DNA of 11,076 nucleotides. Origin: JBMOGA01 sp049318625 (GTDB lineage: Bacteria; Pseudomonadota; Alphaproteobacteria; Rhizobiales; Hyphomicrobiaceae). The notes under the pieces were generated by a model. The model saw only the letters and a list, made by a program, of their open reading frames with translations. It did no database searches and was not told the origin of the DNA. Location: assembly GCA_049318625.1 (NCBI GenBank), contig JBMOGA010000091.1, positions 1-11,076 of the forward strand, given 5' to 3'. Shown piece after piece: positions 1 to 9,357 of this stretch; the first letter of the stretch is position 1, and every line of letters starts with the position of its first letter. A program made the translations under genes and the position numbers.

Positions 1-1569
<1,569 letters not shown>

Positions 1570-1594
1570 GCGGGCCGGCAGCAGAATGAATTGG

Positions 1595-1624
1595 AGGCCG
1601 GGCCCGCTGTGGCCCGGCCTTTTT
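1595..1624 (+). terminator. Intrinsic terminator between ftsH and folP
   Basis: A perfect 10-bp stem (1595-1604 with 1611-1620) closes a 6-nt loop and runs into five T residues (1620-1624). It lies 25 bp after the ftsH stop and ends only 22 bp before the folP start. It should end ftsH transcripts, so folP needs read-through or a promoter that overlaps or lies upstream of the terminator. Confidence 0.88.
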
Positions 1625-1646
1625 CGTCAGCAGCGCGGAGGCGGCC

Positions 1647-2735
1647 ATGCAACGCGGGATCTATCTGAGGCCGACTGGCCTGCTGCCGGCGCCGGCGGGC
1701 GAGGGAGATCTGTGGGGTGGGCTGCCGCTGGCCGGCGGGTGGCTGTGCTTCACGGCGATCGAGATCCGCAACCGCCGCCCGGCCGCCGGCGAGCGCGACG
1801 GGCGCATCTTCTCGCTCGGCGAGTTCTCCGAGCGCGAGTGGGGGCGGGACACGCTGCCGGCGGCCGATCTGTTCGAGGCGTTCCGGCGCCCACGCGGCCG
1901 GCTGGTCGGCCTGACGCTCGACCGGCCGCGGATCATGGGGATCGTGAACTTGACGCCGGACAGTTTTTCCGATGGCGGGCGGCTCACTACTGTCGCGGCG
2001 GCGGTGGCGCACGGTCTTCGTCTGGTGGAGGAGGGGGCCGACATTCTCGACCTCGGCGCGGAATCGACGCGGCCGGGCTCCGATCCGGTGTCGCTCGATG
2101 ACGAGTTGCGCCGCCTGCTGCCGGTGCTCGCGGAGCTGCGCGCGCGCAGCGACGTAGTGATCTCGGTCGACACCCGCAAGGCCGAGGTGATGCGCCGGGC
2201 CGCCGAGGCCGGCGCCGACATCCTCAACGACGTCTCGGCCTTGAGCCACGATCCGGACGCGGTGGCGGCGGCGGCCGAGGCCGGTCTGCCGGTGGTGCTG
2301 ATGCATGCGCTCGGCGACCCCAAGACGATGCAGGACAACCCGGTCTACGAGGACGTTCTGCTCGATGTCATGGACTACCTCGAGCGGCGCATCGCGGCGG
2401 CCCGGGCGGCCGGCATCCCGGCGGAGCGGCTGATCGTCGACCCCGGCATCGGCTTCGGCAAGACGGTCGAGCAGAACCTCGCGCTGATGTCCGGGCTCGC
2501 CATGCTGCACGGGCTCGGCGTGCCGGTGCTGCTCGGGGCCTCGCGCAAACGCTTCATCGGGCGGATCACCGGGGTGGAGGCGGCGGACGGGCGGGTGGCG
2601 GGCTCGGTCGGGGCGGCGCTCGCCGGCGTCGCGCAGGGCGCGCAGATCGTGCGGGTTCACGATGTCGCCGCGACGCGTCAGGCGGTCGACGTGTGGATGG
2701 CGGCGACGACCGGTCGGCTCGCCGCGGCCGACTAA
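1647..2735 (+). CDS. folP: Dihydropteroate synthase with N-terminal extension
   Basis: Cytoplasmic folate-pathway enzyme that condenses p-aminobenzoate with hydroxymethyl-dihydropterin diphosphate; the sulfonamide target. The TIM-barrel part begins near residue 94: IMGIVNLTPDSFSDGG (96-111), ESTRPG (139-144), SVDTRK (173-178), DILNDVSAL (191-199), VDPGIGFGKT (264-273), LGASRKRFIG (296-305) and RVHDV (336-340), covering pterin, phosphate and pABA contacts. At 362 residues it is about 80-90 longer than the usual 270-285; the extra part is N-terminal and soluble. I recall similar extensions in other alphaproteobacterial FolP proteins. The start is set by GGAGG at 1637-1641, five bases before ATG. 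It converges on kup with only 13 bp between the stops. folB and folK are not adjacent. Confidence 0.95.
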   Translation: MQRGIYLRPTGLLPAPAGEGDLWGGLPLAGGWLCFTAIEIRNRRPAAGERDGRIFSLGEFSEREWGRDTLPAADLFEAFRRPRGRLVGLTLDRPRIMGIVNLTPDSFSDGGRLTTVAAAVAHGLRLVEEGADILDLGAESTRPGSDPVSLDDELRRLLPVLAELRARSDVVISVDTRKAEVMRRAAEAGADILNDVSALSHDPDAVAAAAEAGLPVVLMHALGDPKTMQDNPVYEDVLLDVMDYLERRIAAARAAGIPAERLIVDPGIGFGKTVEQNLALMSGLAMLHGLGVPVLLGASRKRFIGRITGVEAADGRVAGSVGAALAGVAQGAQIVRVHDVAATRQAVDVWMAATTGRLAAAD

Positions 2736-2748
2736 GGCGCGTGGCGGC

Positions 2749-4686
2749 TCAGAGGCCGACCTGGGTGCCGATCTCGACCGCCCGATCCTTCGGGATGCGG
2801 AAGTAGTCGGTGGCGTCGGCGGCGTTGCTGGCCAGCGCGATGTAGATGGCGGTCGCCGGCATCGGCATCGACGACGGCTTGTCCGCTTTCAGCGAGCGCC
2901 GCGCCAGCAGGAACGACGTCGACATGATGTTGTTCGGCAGGCCGTGGCCACGGCAGTAGGCCAGCACCTCGGGAATGTTCGGCTGCTGCATGAACCCGGT
3001 GACGACGCGGACCCGCACGAAGCGCTCGGACAGGTGCTCGATGGCGACCGATTCCGGCATGGTCAGGTGCGGCCACTCGGAGGTGATGACCGAGAGGATG
3101 ACGACTCGCTCGTGCACCACCTTGAAGTGCTTCATAGTGTGCAGCAGGGCGGTCGGCGCATTGTAGGGGTGGGCCGTCAGGTAGACGCCAGTGCCCGGCA
3201 CCGTGGCGACGCGCGATTTCTCGATGTCGGCCATGACGCTTTCGAGCGAGATCTCGCTGCGGCGGGTCTTGGCGGCCAGGATGCGCGTGCCCTTCCACCA
3301 CACCAGCATCACCGCCAGCATGATCGCGCCGACGAGCAGCGTCACCCACCCGCCCTCGAACAGCTTGAGCAGATTGGCACCCAGGAAGACGAGGTCGATC
3401 ACCAGGAACGGCGCCATCACGGCCGCGATGGCGAGCGGCGACCACTCCCAGCGGGTCCGCATCATGAAGCTCGCGAGCATCGCCGTCACGATCATCGTGC
3501 CGGTGACGGCGATGCCGTAAGCCGAGGCCAGATGCTCGGAACTGCGGAAGGTCAGGACAAGGATGAGGACGCCGCCCAGCATGATCCAGTTGACGTGCGG
3601 CAGGTAGATCTGGCCCGCATGCGCTTCCGAGGTGTGACGGACCGAGAGACGGGGCAACAGACCGAGTTGGATCGCCTGACGCGTGAGCGAGAAGGCGCCG
3701 GTGATCGTGGCTTGGCTGGCGATGATGGTGGCGATCGTGGCAAGACCGATCAGCGGGATCAGCAGGTTCTCGGGCACCATACGGTAGAAGGGGTTCTCGA
3801 TGGCCGAGGGCTGGGCGAGGACCAGGGCGCCCTGGCCGAAATAGTTGATGACGAGACTGGGCAGAACGAGGCCGAACCAGGCGACCGTGACCGGCTTGCG
3901 CCCGAAATGCCCGAGGTCGGCGTAGAGTGCCTCGGCGCCGGTGACCGCCAGGAAGACGGCGCCGAGCGTGACTAGGCCGATCATCCCGCTGGTGGTCAGG
4001 AATTTGACGGCATACAGCGGATTGATGGCGACCAACACCTCTGGGTTTTGGGCGATCTGGTAGGCACCGGCGGTGCCGATGGCGCCGAACCACAGCAGCA
4101 TGATCGGTCCGAAAGCGGCGGCCACGCGGTGCGTGCCGTGGCTCTGGACGGCGAACAGGAGGACCAGGATCGCCACAGTGGCCAGCAGGATCTCGCCGTT
4201 GGTGACGGGCAGGGCGAGCTTCAGCCCCTCGATCGCGGACAGCACCGAGATGGCCGGCGTGATGAGGGCGTCGCCGTAGAACAGCGCGGCACCGATGGCG
4301 CCCAACATGAGCACGGGGAAGCCGCTGCCGGCGGCCGACTTCTGCACCAGCGCCATCAGCGCCAGCGTGCCGCCTTCGCCGTTGTTGTCGGCGCGCAGCA
4401 GGATCAGCACGTACTTGATGGAGACGATGATGATGAGCGCCCAGACGATCAGGGACAGGATGCCGAGCACGGCGGACGGTTGCGGCACGAGGCCGGCGCC
4501 ACCCGAAGCGGCGGCCACCGCCTCCTTGAAGGCGTAGAGCGGGCTGGTTCCGATATCGCCGTAGACGACGCCGATGGTGCCGACCGTGAGCGCCGCGAAC
4601 CGGCGGGCGTCGGAGCCGGCCGTGGGGGCCACATGCGGCGCATCCGCGCCGGGGCCATGCGACGACTGCGATGCTGGATGGGCCAC
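2749..4686 (-). CDS. kup: KUP-family potassium uptake transporter
   Basis: Inner-membrane low-affinity K+ transporter (K+/H+ symport in characterised members), expected to have about 12 transmembrane helices and a C-terminal cytosolic domain. Numbered from the GTG start: signature GVVYGDIGTSPLY (39-51), ADNNGEGG (99-106), FYGDALITPAISVLSA (136-151) and YADLGHFG (255-262); the C terminus IGTQVGL resembles the end of E. coli Kup. I chose GTG at 4686 (645 residues) because GGAAGG sits nine bases before it. An upstream in-frame ATG at 4740 would add 18 Arg-rich residues but has no Shine-Dalgarno sequence. It is the last gene of a minus-strand run after the ParA-like gene and a small gene, with a 99-bp gap, so co-transcription is possible but not shown. 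Rhizobial genomes often carry several kup paralogs. Confidence 0.94.
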   Translation of the reverse strand: MAHPASQSSHGPGADAPHVAPTAGSDARRFAALTVGTIGVVYGDIGTSPLYAFKEAVAAASGGAGLVPQPSAVLGILSLIVWALIIIVSIKYVLILLRADNNGEGGTLALMALVQKSAAGSGFPVLMLGAIGAALFYGDALITPAISVLSAIEGLKLALPVTNGEILLATVAILVLLFAVQSHGTHRVAAAFGPIMLLWFGAIGTAGAYQIAQNPEVLVAINPLYAVKFLTTSGMIGLVTLGAVFLAVTGAEALYADLGHFGRKPVTVAWFGLVLPSLVINYFGQGALVLAQPSAIENPFYRMVPENLLIPLIGLATIATIIASQATITGAFSLTRQAIQLGLLPRLSVRHTSEAHAGQIYLPHVNWIMLGGVLILVLTFRSSEHLASAYGIAVTGTMIVTAMLASFMMRTRWEWSPLAIAAVMAPFLVIDLVFLGANLLKLFEGGWVTLLVGAIMLAVMLVWWKGTRILAAKTRRSEISLESVMADIEKSRVATVPGTGVYLTAHPYNAPTALLHTMKHFKVVHERVVILSVITSEWPHLTMPESVAIEHLSERFVRVRVVTGFMQQPNIPEVLAYCRGHGLPNNIMSTSFLLARRSLKADKPSSMPMPATAIYIALASNAADATDYFRIPKDRAVEIGTQVGL

Positions 4687-4785
4687 TGCCGTTAACCTTC
4701 CGTGCCGGCGAACCTCATGGCGGCGGGCTGGTAGCACCATTGCGGCGGCGCAGCAAGAGCGGGACCCACTGCTGGCCGTCGGGCT

Positions 4786-5313
4786 TCAGCTGGCGGCGGC
4801 CCGGCGATCGGCGATCCGCTTCTCGACGGCCGCGACGATAGCGGTCCGCAAATCCTCGGCCGACACGTCCTCGTTGCGCAGCCGCGCCTCGAGCGCGACG
4901 TTCTGGGCTTTCGCCATGGCTTTGAGGTCGGCCGGCGCCGCGATGGCGGCGAGCCGAGCGGTCAGGCCGTCGCGGCCCTCGCGCTGATAGACCGGGACGA
5001 GGCCGAAGACGAACGGATCAAAGGCCGCGGCCGGGGCGGCGGCGGGTGGCTCGGCCGGGGGCGGCGCCGGCTGCGGGGTGGGACGGGTGGCCGCCGACGG
5101 TCGCGCCGCGGGGAGGTCGGGGCGGTCCTTGACGGCGGCGCGCGCTAGTTCGCGCAGCGGCACGCGGCGGGCGCGCACGCTGGTCATCACCAGGGCGAGC
5201 CGGCGCGCCAGGCGCTCGGCGGTGGCGGCGTCGGCCGCGCCGTCCCCGGCCAGGACCTGCCGGAACAGGCGCTCCATCGCGGTGCCCGAAACCTTGCGGG
5301 TCGTCGGCTTCAT
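4786..5313 (-). CDS. Unrecognised small protein, partner candidate of the ParA-like ATPase
   Basis: Real gene of unknown function, 175 residues, no signal peptide or membrane segment. GGAGG six bases before the ATG and a 12-bp gap from the stop of the ParA-like gene indicate one operon. Three parts are visible: a basic N terminus and helical region (1-64, starting MKPTTRK); a Pro/Ala-rich, probably disordered linker (about 65-97); and a C-terminal helical domain (98-175) beginning FDPFVFGLVPVYQREGRDG, with a stretch DLKAMAKAQNV followed by DLRTAIVAAVEKRIADR that resembles helix-extended-helix or SAP-like folds. That fold comparison is weak. It has no ParB-like helix-turn-helix that I can see. 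By position it could be the partner that stimulates or recruits the ATPase; this is inference. Confidence 0.85.
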   Translation of the reverse strand: MKPTTRKVSGTAMERLFRQVLAGDGAADAATAERLARRLALVMTSVRARRVPLRELARAAVKDRPDLPAARPSAATRPTPQPAPPPAEPPAAAPAAAFDPFVFGLVPVYQREGRDGLTARLAAIAAPADLKAMAKAQNVALEARLRNEDVSAEDLRTAIVAAVEKRIADRRAAAS

Positions 5314-5325
5314 CGGCGCCTCCTG

Positions 5326-6198
5326 TCAGGCGTAGATCTTGGACGTCAACTCGTCGTAGAGCGCGCGCACCACCTGGCTCGCGTCGCCGTAATTCTCGGT
5401 GATGGTGACACGCTCGCCGGTGTAGTCGAAGGCGTCGGCGAGGGCCTGGCTCTGCGGCAGGCGGGTGTCGAGCATCGGATGGTCGAAGGCGATGGTATCG
5501 AGCACGATAGAGTCGCGGCCGTTCTGGCGGAAGTAATTGGCGACGCAGACGTAGCGGCGCTCATCGCGCGGGACGCGGCTGAAGTCGCCCGGCCCGATGC
5601 GCCCTTCGATGAACTGGGCGATGCGGTCGACGGCGAACTGGGAGACGTAGTCGGGCCGGAACGGCACCAGCACCTTGGCCGCCATGCGGATGGCAGCCTG
5701 GGATGCCGCCGAGAGGCCCGGGGCGCAGTCGAGGATGACGAGGTCGAAGTTCGGCTCGAAACGGCGCAGTAGCTGTTCGATGCGGCCGCGGACCTGATCC
5801 TGGAGGACGCGCGGGTTGCTGGTATGGCGCGACTGGCGCATGACCAGCTCGTTCTGGATGTCCTCGAGCATCAGCGAGCCGGTCAGGATCGAGATGCGGG
5901 CCGGCTTGCCGTCGGCGCCGGCCACGTCACCGACCTCGTGGCACAGGTAGTCCTTAGGATTGGCCGGGAAGCCGTCGAACAGGTCGTCGAAGTACTCGCG
6001 GATGGTGCGGCCCTGGAGCATGGCATCGCGCCAGCCTTCGCCGCCCTGGAGGATCAGCGAGGCGTTGCACTGGGCATCGAGATCGAGCACCAGGACGCGC
6101 TTCTTGCCCCACACGGCGTAGGCCTGGGCCATCATCACCGATATGGTCGACTTGCCGACACCGCCCTTGCGGTTGGCGACGGCGAGGAAAAAAGCCAT
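5326..6198 (-). CDS. ParA-family (deviant Walker A) ATPase without parB
   Basis: Cytoplasmic ATPase of the ParA/MinD/Soj superfamily, 290 residues, which usually dimerises with ATP on DNA or membrane to position DNA or protein cargo. Seen: deviant Walker A KGGVGKST (11-18) with both the signature Lys11 and Lys16, the DLDAQCNAS Walker A' motif (39-47) and Walker B LVILDCAPG (153-161). There is no N-terminal DNA-binding domain, so it is the short Soj type and not the plasmid P1 ParA type. No terminal amphipathic helix of MinD type is obvious. GGAGG six bases before ATG fixes the start. There is no parB or parS in view; the only partner is the small gene just downstream. It diverges from glmM. 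The ATPase family is secure, but the cargo is unknown. Confidence 0.92.
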   Translation of the reverse strand: MAFFLAVANRKGGVGKSTISVMMAQAYAVWGKKRVLVLDLDAQCNASLILQGGEGWRDAMLQGRTIREYFDDLFDGFPANPKDYLCHEVGDVAGADGKPARISILTGSLMLEDIQNELVMRQSRHTSNPRVLQDQVRGRIEQLLRRFEPNFDLVILDCAPGLSAASQAAIRMAAKVLVPFRPDYVSQFAVDRIAQFIEGRIGPGDFSRVPRDERRYVCVANYFRQNGRDSIVLDTIAFDHPMLDTRLPQSQALADAFDYTGERVTITENYGDASQVVRALYDELTSKIYA

Positions 6199-6432
6199 GG
6201 GCGACCTCCCTTCGGCTCGGACGGCGAGCTATGGGCCGATTCCCCGCCGCTCGGCCACCCATCGGGCCGGGGAGAGGCGCGGCTGTGCGCCGTCACGTAA
6301 ACTTTGCTAACAGAGATTGAACAGGCAGACCTGCCTGCTGGCCCGCCAGTTGCGCTAGACAGATGGCAGCAGGACGACGGGACGGGGCGGACGGGGGTCG
6401 CCCGCGCTTCCGGCAACCAACTCGGGGTTCAC
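6199..6432. promoter_or_regulatory. Divergent intergenic region between the ParA-like gene and glmM
   Basis: A 234-bp region between divergent starts that must hold the promoter of the ParA operon and probably that of glmM. It contains a locally AT-richer stretch around 6296-6322. I see no convincing -35/-10 pair on either strand. An open frame continues upstream of glmM to 6304, but those residues do not belong to GlmM. Confidence 0.55.
6322..6337. promoter_or_regulatory. Short dyad, candidate operator
   Basis: Arms CAGGCAG (6322-6328) and CTGCCTG (6331-6337) are exact reverse complements separated by two bases, in the AT-richer part of the divergent region. This geometry fits a dimeric regulator site better than a terminator, since no T-run follows. 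A dyad of this size can occur by chance. Confidence 0.3.
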
Positions 6433-7785
<1,353 letters not shown>

Positions 7786-7820
7786 AGCGCTGGGCGTTGC
7801 GGGGTGTTGGCAGCGTTCTC

Positions 7821-7838
7821 GACCCTGGAGTCAGGGTC
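7821..7838. terminator. Hairpin at the convergent ends of glmM and vapD
   Basis: A perfect 7-bp stem, GACCCTG (7821-7827) with CAGGGTC (7832-7838), and a 4-nt loop, 35 bp after the glmM stop and followed by the weak pyrimidine stretch TCTTCATC. The second arm contains the vapD stop codon (7831-7833), so both genes share the element. The poor T-run makes it a moderate terminator candidate for glmM, and weaker for the other strand. Confidence 0.45.
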
Positions 7839-8112
7839 TCTTCATCATGGGAGTGAAGTCCGACCATTGTTCGATGCGGAACGCACGCAGGTCGCGCACC
7901 GAGGCCGGGAACCATGGCAACTCTTTGAGCGCCGAGATGGCTTGAAACAAATTGGCCATATCCTCGTTGTCGCAGACATACACGCTGCCTTGGATGCCGC
8001 GAAAGGCGAACCGTTCGAGCGTGGCGGCGATGTCGGCGTAGGCGGCGGTGACGCCTTTGGGGTGCCGCTTCCCCGTTTCGGCAACCGTCAGGTCGAAGGC
8101 AATGGCGAACAT
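7831..8112 (-). CDS. vapD: VapD-family Cas2-like endoribonuclease toxin
   Basis: 93 residues, matching the VapD family in length and sequence. VapD proteins have the ferredoxin-like fold of Cas2, and the Helicobacter pylori member is a purine-specific endoribonuclease. Seen: MFAIAFDL (1-8) with Asp7 in the first strand where Cas2 has its catalytic Asp; YADI (25-28); RGIQGSVYV (38-46); and WFPASVRDLRAF followed by EQWSDFT (67-87), all close to what I recall of the H. pylori protein. The ATG at 8112 shares one base with the TGA of the upstream small gene (TGATG), with GAGG four bases before it, so translation is probably coupled. A TTG one codon earlier is less likely. There are no cas genes or CRISPR repeats nearby. 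GC content falls well below the neighbours here, suggesting transfer. Confidence 0.9.
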   Translation of the reverse strand: MFAIAFDLTVAETGKRHPKGVTAAYADIAATLERFAFRGIQGSVYVCDNEDMANLFQAISALKELPWFPASVRDLRAFRIEQWSDFTPMMKRP

Positions 8113-8330
8113 CAATCCTCGGGGTCGGTCAGAACGTCGGCGATGGGATAGTTGGTTTCCTCACCCGTCGGAATGACTCGGATTCTCACTTCCTTGGGCG
8201 ACGCGACGGCAATTACCTCGTATGGAACACCGCGCTTGCCGAACCGGCGCACGCATCCAACGAGTTCGGATGCGGTGGACATGGTGGTCTTGGACGCTAG
8301 CGGGGCCGGTTGGGGAGTGACGGGGTGCAT
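8112..8330 (-). CDS. Small protein upstream of vapD, probable antitoxin
   Basis: 72 residues. The start is set by AAGGAG five bases before ATG at 8330; an internal Met at residue 17 (MSTASELVG) lacks a ribosome site, and the open frame further upstream to 8411 is not supported. The conserved-looking core is SELVGCVRRFGKRGVPYEV and RVIPTGEETNYPIADVL, which suggests a small beta-rich fold. I recall short proteins of this type, annotated DUF5397, beside vapD, but this is from memory. Its stop overlaps the vapD start by one base, the arrangement of an antitoxin-toxin operon with the antitoxin first. No helix-turn-helix or ribbon-helix-helix is evident, so any autoregulation would need checking. 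Function is inferred from the neighbour. Confidence 0.8.
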   Translation of the reverse strand: MHPVTPQPAPLASKTTMSTASELVGCVRRFGKRGVPYEVIAVASPKEVRIRVIPTGEETNYPIADVLTDPED

Positions 8331-8361
8331 GACGTCTCCTTCCGTGTGAAGCTTACCTGAT

Positions 8362-8392
8362 TTGCGACCAGGATTGCGACGGCCGTTCGCAA
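8362..8392. promoter_or_regulatory. Three-copy hexamer array, candidate operator of the vapD operon
   Basis: TTGCGA occurs at 8362-8367 and 8374-8379 and as its reverse complement TCGCAA at 8387-8392, with steps of 12 and 13 bp, close to one or a little over one helical turn. The array ends 32 bp upstream of the small-gene start, where its promoter should lie. It could bind a dimeric regulator, possibly the antitoxin complex; this is inference. Confidence 0.42.
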
Positions 8393-8420
8393 CAGGCCAA
8401 CTCATGGACACGCTGTAGCG

Positions 8421-9005
8421 CTATGCTGACGGCGTACCCGCATCCTCCGGCCAGAGCACGGAGAGATCGAAGGTGTGTGCCTGGAACGGCGGGGCCGGTA
8501 CCGCATCGGCGTCCTTGAACGTCGCCTCGAGAAGCCACTTGCCCCCAGTCAAGGTCAGCGCCTCGAGCGTGCGCGCGTCCGGGTCGACGAGCCAGCAGTG
8601 GCCGACGCTCCAGGCGGCATAGAGGCCGAGCTTGTCGGTGCGATCGAGGCGGGCGGTCGCGGGGGAGAGCACGTCGCAGACCCAGTCCGGCGCCAGCTCG
8701 AAACAGGCGGTATCGGGCAGGTGCGGCAGGCGCGTACGACGCCAGCCGGCGAGGTCCGGCACCAGGACATCGGCGCCCAGATGCAACTCGGGCTCGTCGA
8801 GGATGATCCAGCCGCCGGGACCACCGCGGCCGCGGCCAAAGGGGGCGATCAGCTCGGCGCCGAGTTCAGAGGTGGCTTTGGCATGGCGGGGCCTCGGCCG
8901 CGGGTGGGCGTGGAGCACGCCATGCAACATCTCGCCGACCCTGTTGGGCGGCAGCGCCTCGATATCGGCGTACGTGGCGGGTCGAGGTTTCGGCGCGAGC
9001 GGCAT
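8421..9005 (-). CDS. Uma2-family (DUF820) putative PD-(D/E)XK nuclease
   Basis: 194 residues of the Uma2/DUF820 family, annotated as putative restriction-type endonucleases; the substrate is unknown and many genomes carry several copies as solitary genes. Seen: N-terminal YADIEALPPNRVGEMLHG (12-29), PRPRPRHAKATSELG (35-49), LDEPELHLGADVLVPDLAGW (69-88) with the PD pair at 83-84, DWVCDVLSPATARLDRTDK (107-125), and WLVDPDARTLE (138-148). The usual acidic position in VCEVLSP is Asp111 here instead of Glu; Lys125 and Tyr129 are kept. The ATG at 9005 lacks a good Shine-Dalgarno sequence, but the protein begins where the family normally does. It stands apart from the vapD pair downstream on the same strand, with 90 bp between. 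Confidence 0.88.
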   Translation of the reverse strand: MPLAPKPRPATYADIEALPPNRVGEMLHGVLHAHPRPRPRHAKATSELGAELIAPFGRGRGGPGGWIILDEPELHLGADVLVPDLAGWRRTRLPHLPDTACFELAPDWVCDVLSPATARLDRTDKLGLYAAWSVGHCWLVDPDARTLEALTLTGGKWLLEATFKDADAVPAPPFQAHTFDLSVLWPEDAGTPSA

Positions 9006-9042
9006 GGTCAGAAGCTACCACAGCGTGGCTCGAGCGGCGAGC

Positions 9043-9109
9043 GCGAGATCCCGGATAGCCGCCCGCCGCCACGGCGGCGTGCGGCTTCCGGGAACGCGGT
9101 AGGGGGGAG
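9043..9109. repeat. 67-bp hairpin repeat, copy 1
   Basis: Matches 9291-9357 at 65 of 67 positions in the same orientation. Bases 9050-9092 can fold into a hairpin of about 19 pairs: CCCGGA with TCCGGG outside, AGCCGC with GCGGCT, then GCCGCC with GGCGGC around a tiny loop, with one bulged T and one mismatch. It lies 37 bp upstream of the Uma2 start. The design resembles dispersed extragenic palindromes of alphaproteobacteria. Confidence 0.85.
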
Positions 9110-9147
9110 TGCGCTCGCAATGCGGTACGCAAGGGCGCACTCGTTGC

Positions 9148-9201
9148 TTCTCCGTCTCCGGACGCCCAGCCCCCTCCTTCTGCGTCCCCGGACGCCGAGC
9201 C
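9148..9201 (+). repeat. Pair of 24-bp near-identical direct repeats, 30-bp period
   Basis: Positions 9148-9171 and 9178-9201 agree at 21 of 24 bases (core CCGGACGCC) and are separated by six bases. They lie between the two 67-bp copies. No coding or regulatory role is evident. Confidence 0.55.
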
Positions 9202-9290
9202 TGGCGCGGCGCGCCGGGGTCTGGCTGCAACCGCACGGGTGATCCGTATCCTCCCGGCCCGTGGTCTGGCATGTCGTCTCGACAGCACGG

Positions 9291-9357
9291 GCGAGATCCC
9301 GGATAGCCGCCCGCCGCCAGGGCGGCGTCCGGCTTCCGGGAACGCGGTAGGGGGGAG
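9291..9357. repeat. 67-bp hairpin repeat, copy 2
   Basis: Second copy of the element at 9043-9109, 181 bp after it. One of the two differences is in the hairpin loop (9320). The other (9329) turns a C-G pair into a C-C mismatch, so the stem of 9298-9340 is almost intact. The trailing AGGGGGGAG is also kept. Confidence 0.85.

Noticed and set aside
2662..3975. Long plus-strand open frame of 437 codons opposite kup
   Set aside because: Low-complexity Arg/Asp/Gly-rich translation typical of the antisense of a GC-rich gene; kup on the other strand has clear family motifs.
6304..6432. Upstream extension of the glmM reading frame
   Set aside because: The extra residues do not resemble GlmM, and MTRRYFGTDGIRG at 6433 is the standard family start.
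7831..8112. Cas2 of a CRISPR-Cas system
   Set aside because: The motifs are those of VapD, and there is no cas1 and no repeat-spacer array in the window.
8331..8411. Upstream extension of the small gene before vapD
   Set aside because: The ATG at 8330 has a good AAGGAG site, and the upstream stretch contains the candidate operator.
9043..9357. CRISPR array or insertion-sequence ends
   Set aside because: Only two copies, too long and too far apart for CRISPR, in direct orientation, with no transposase between them.
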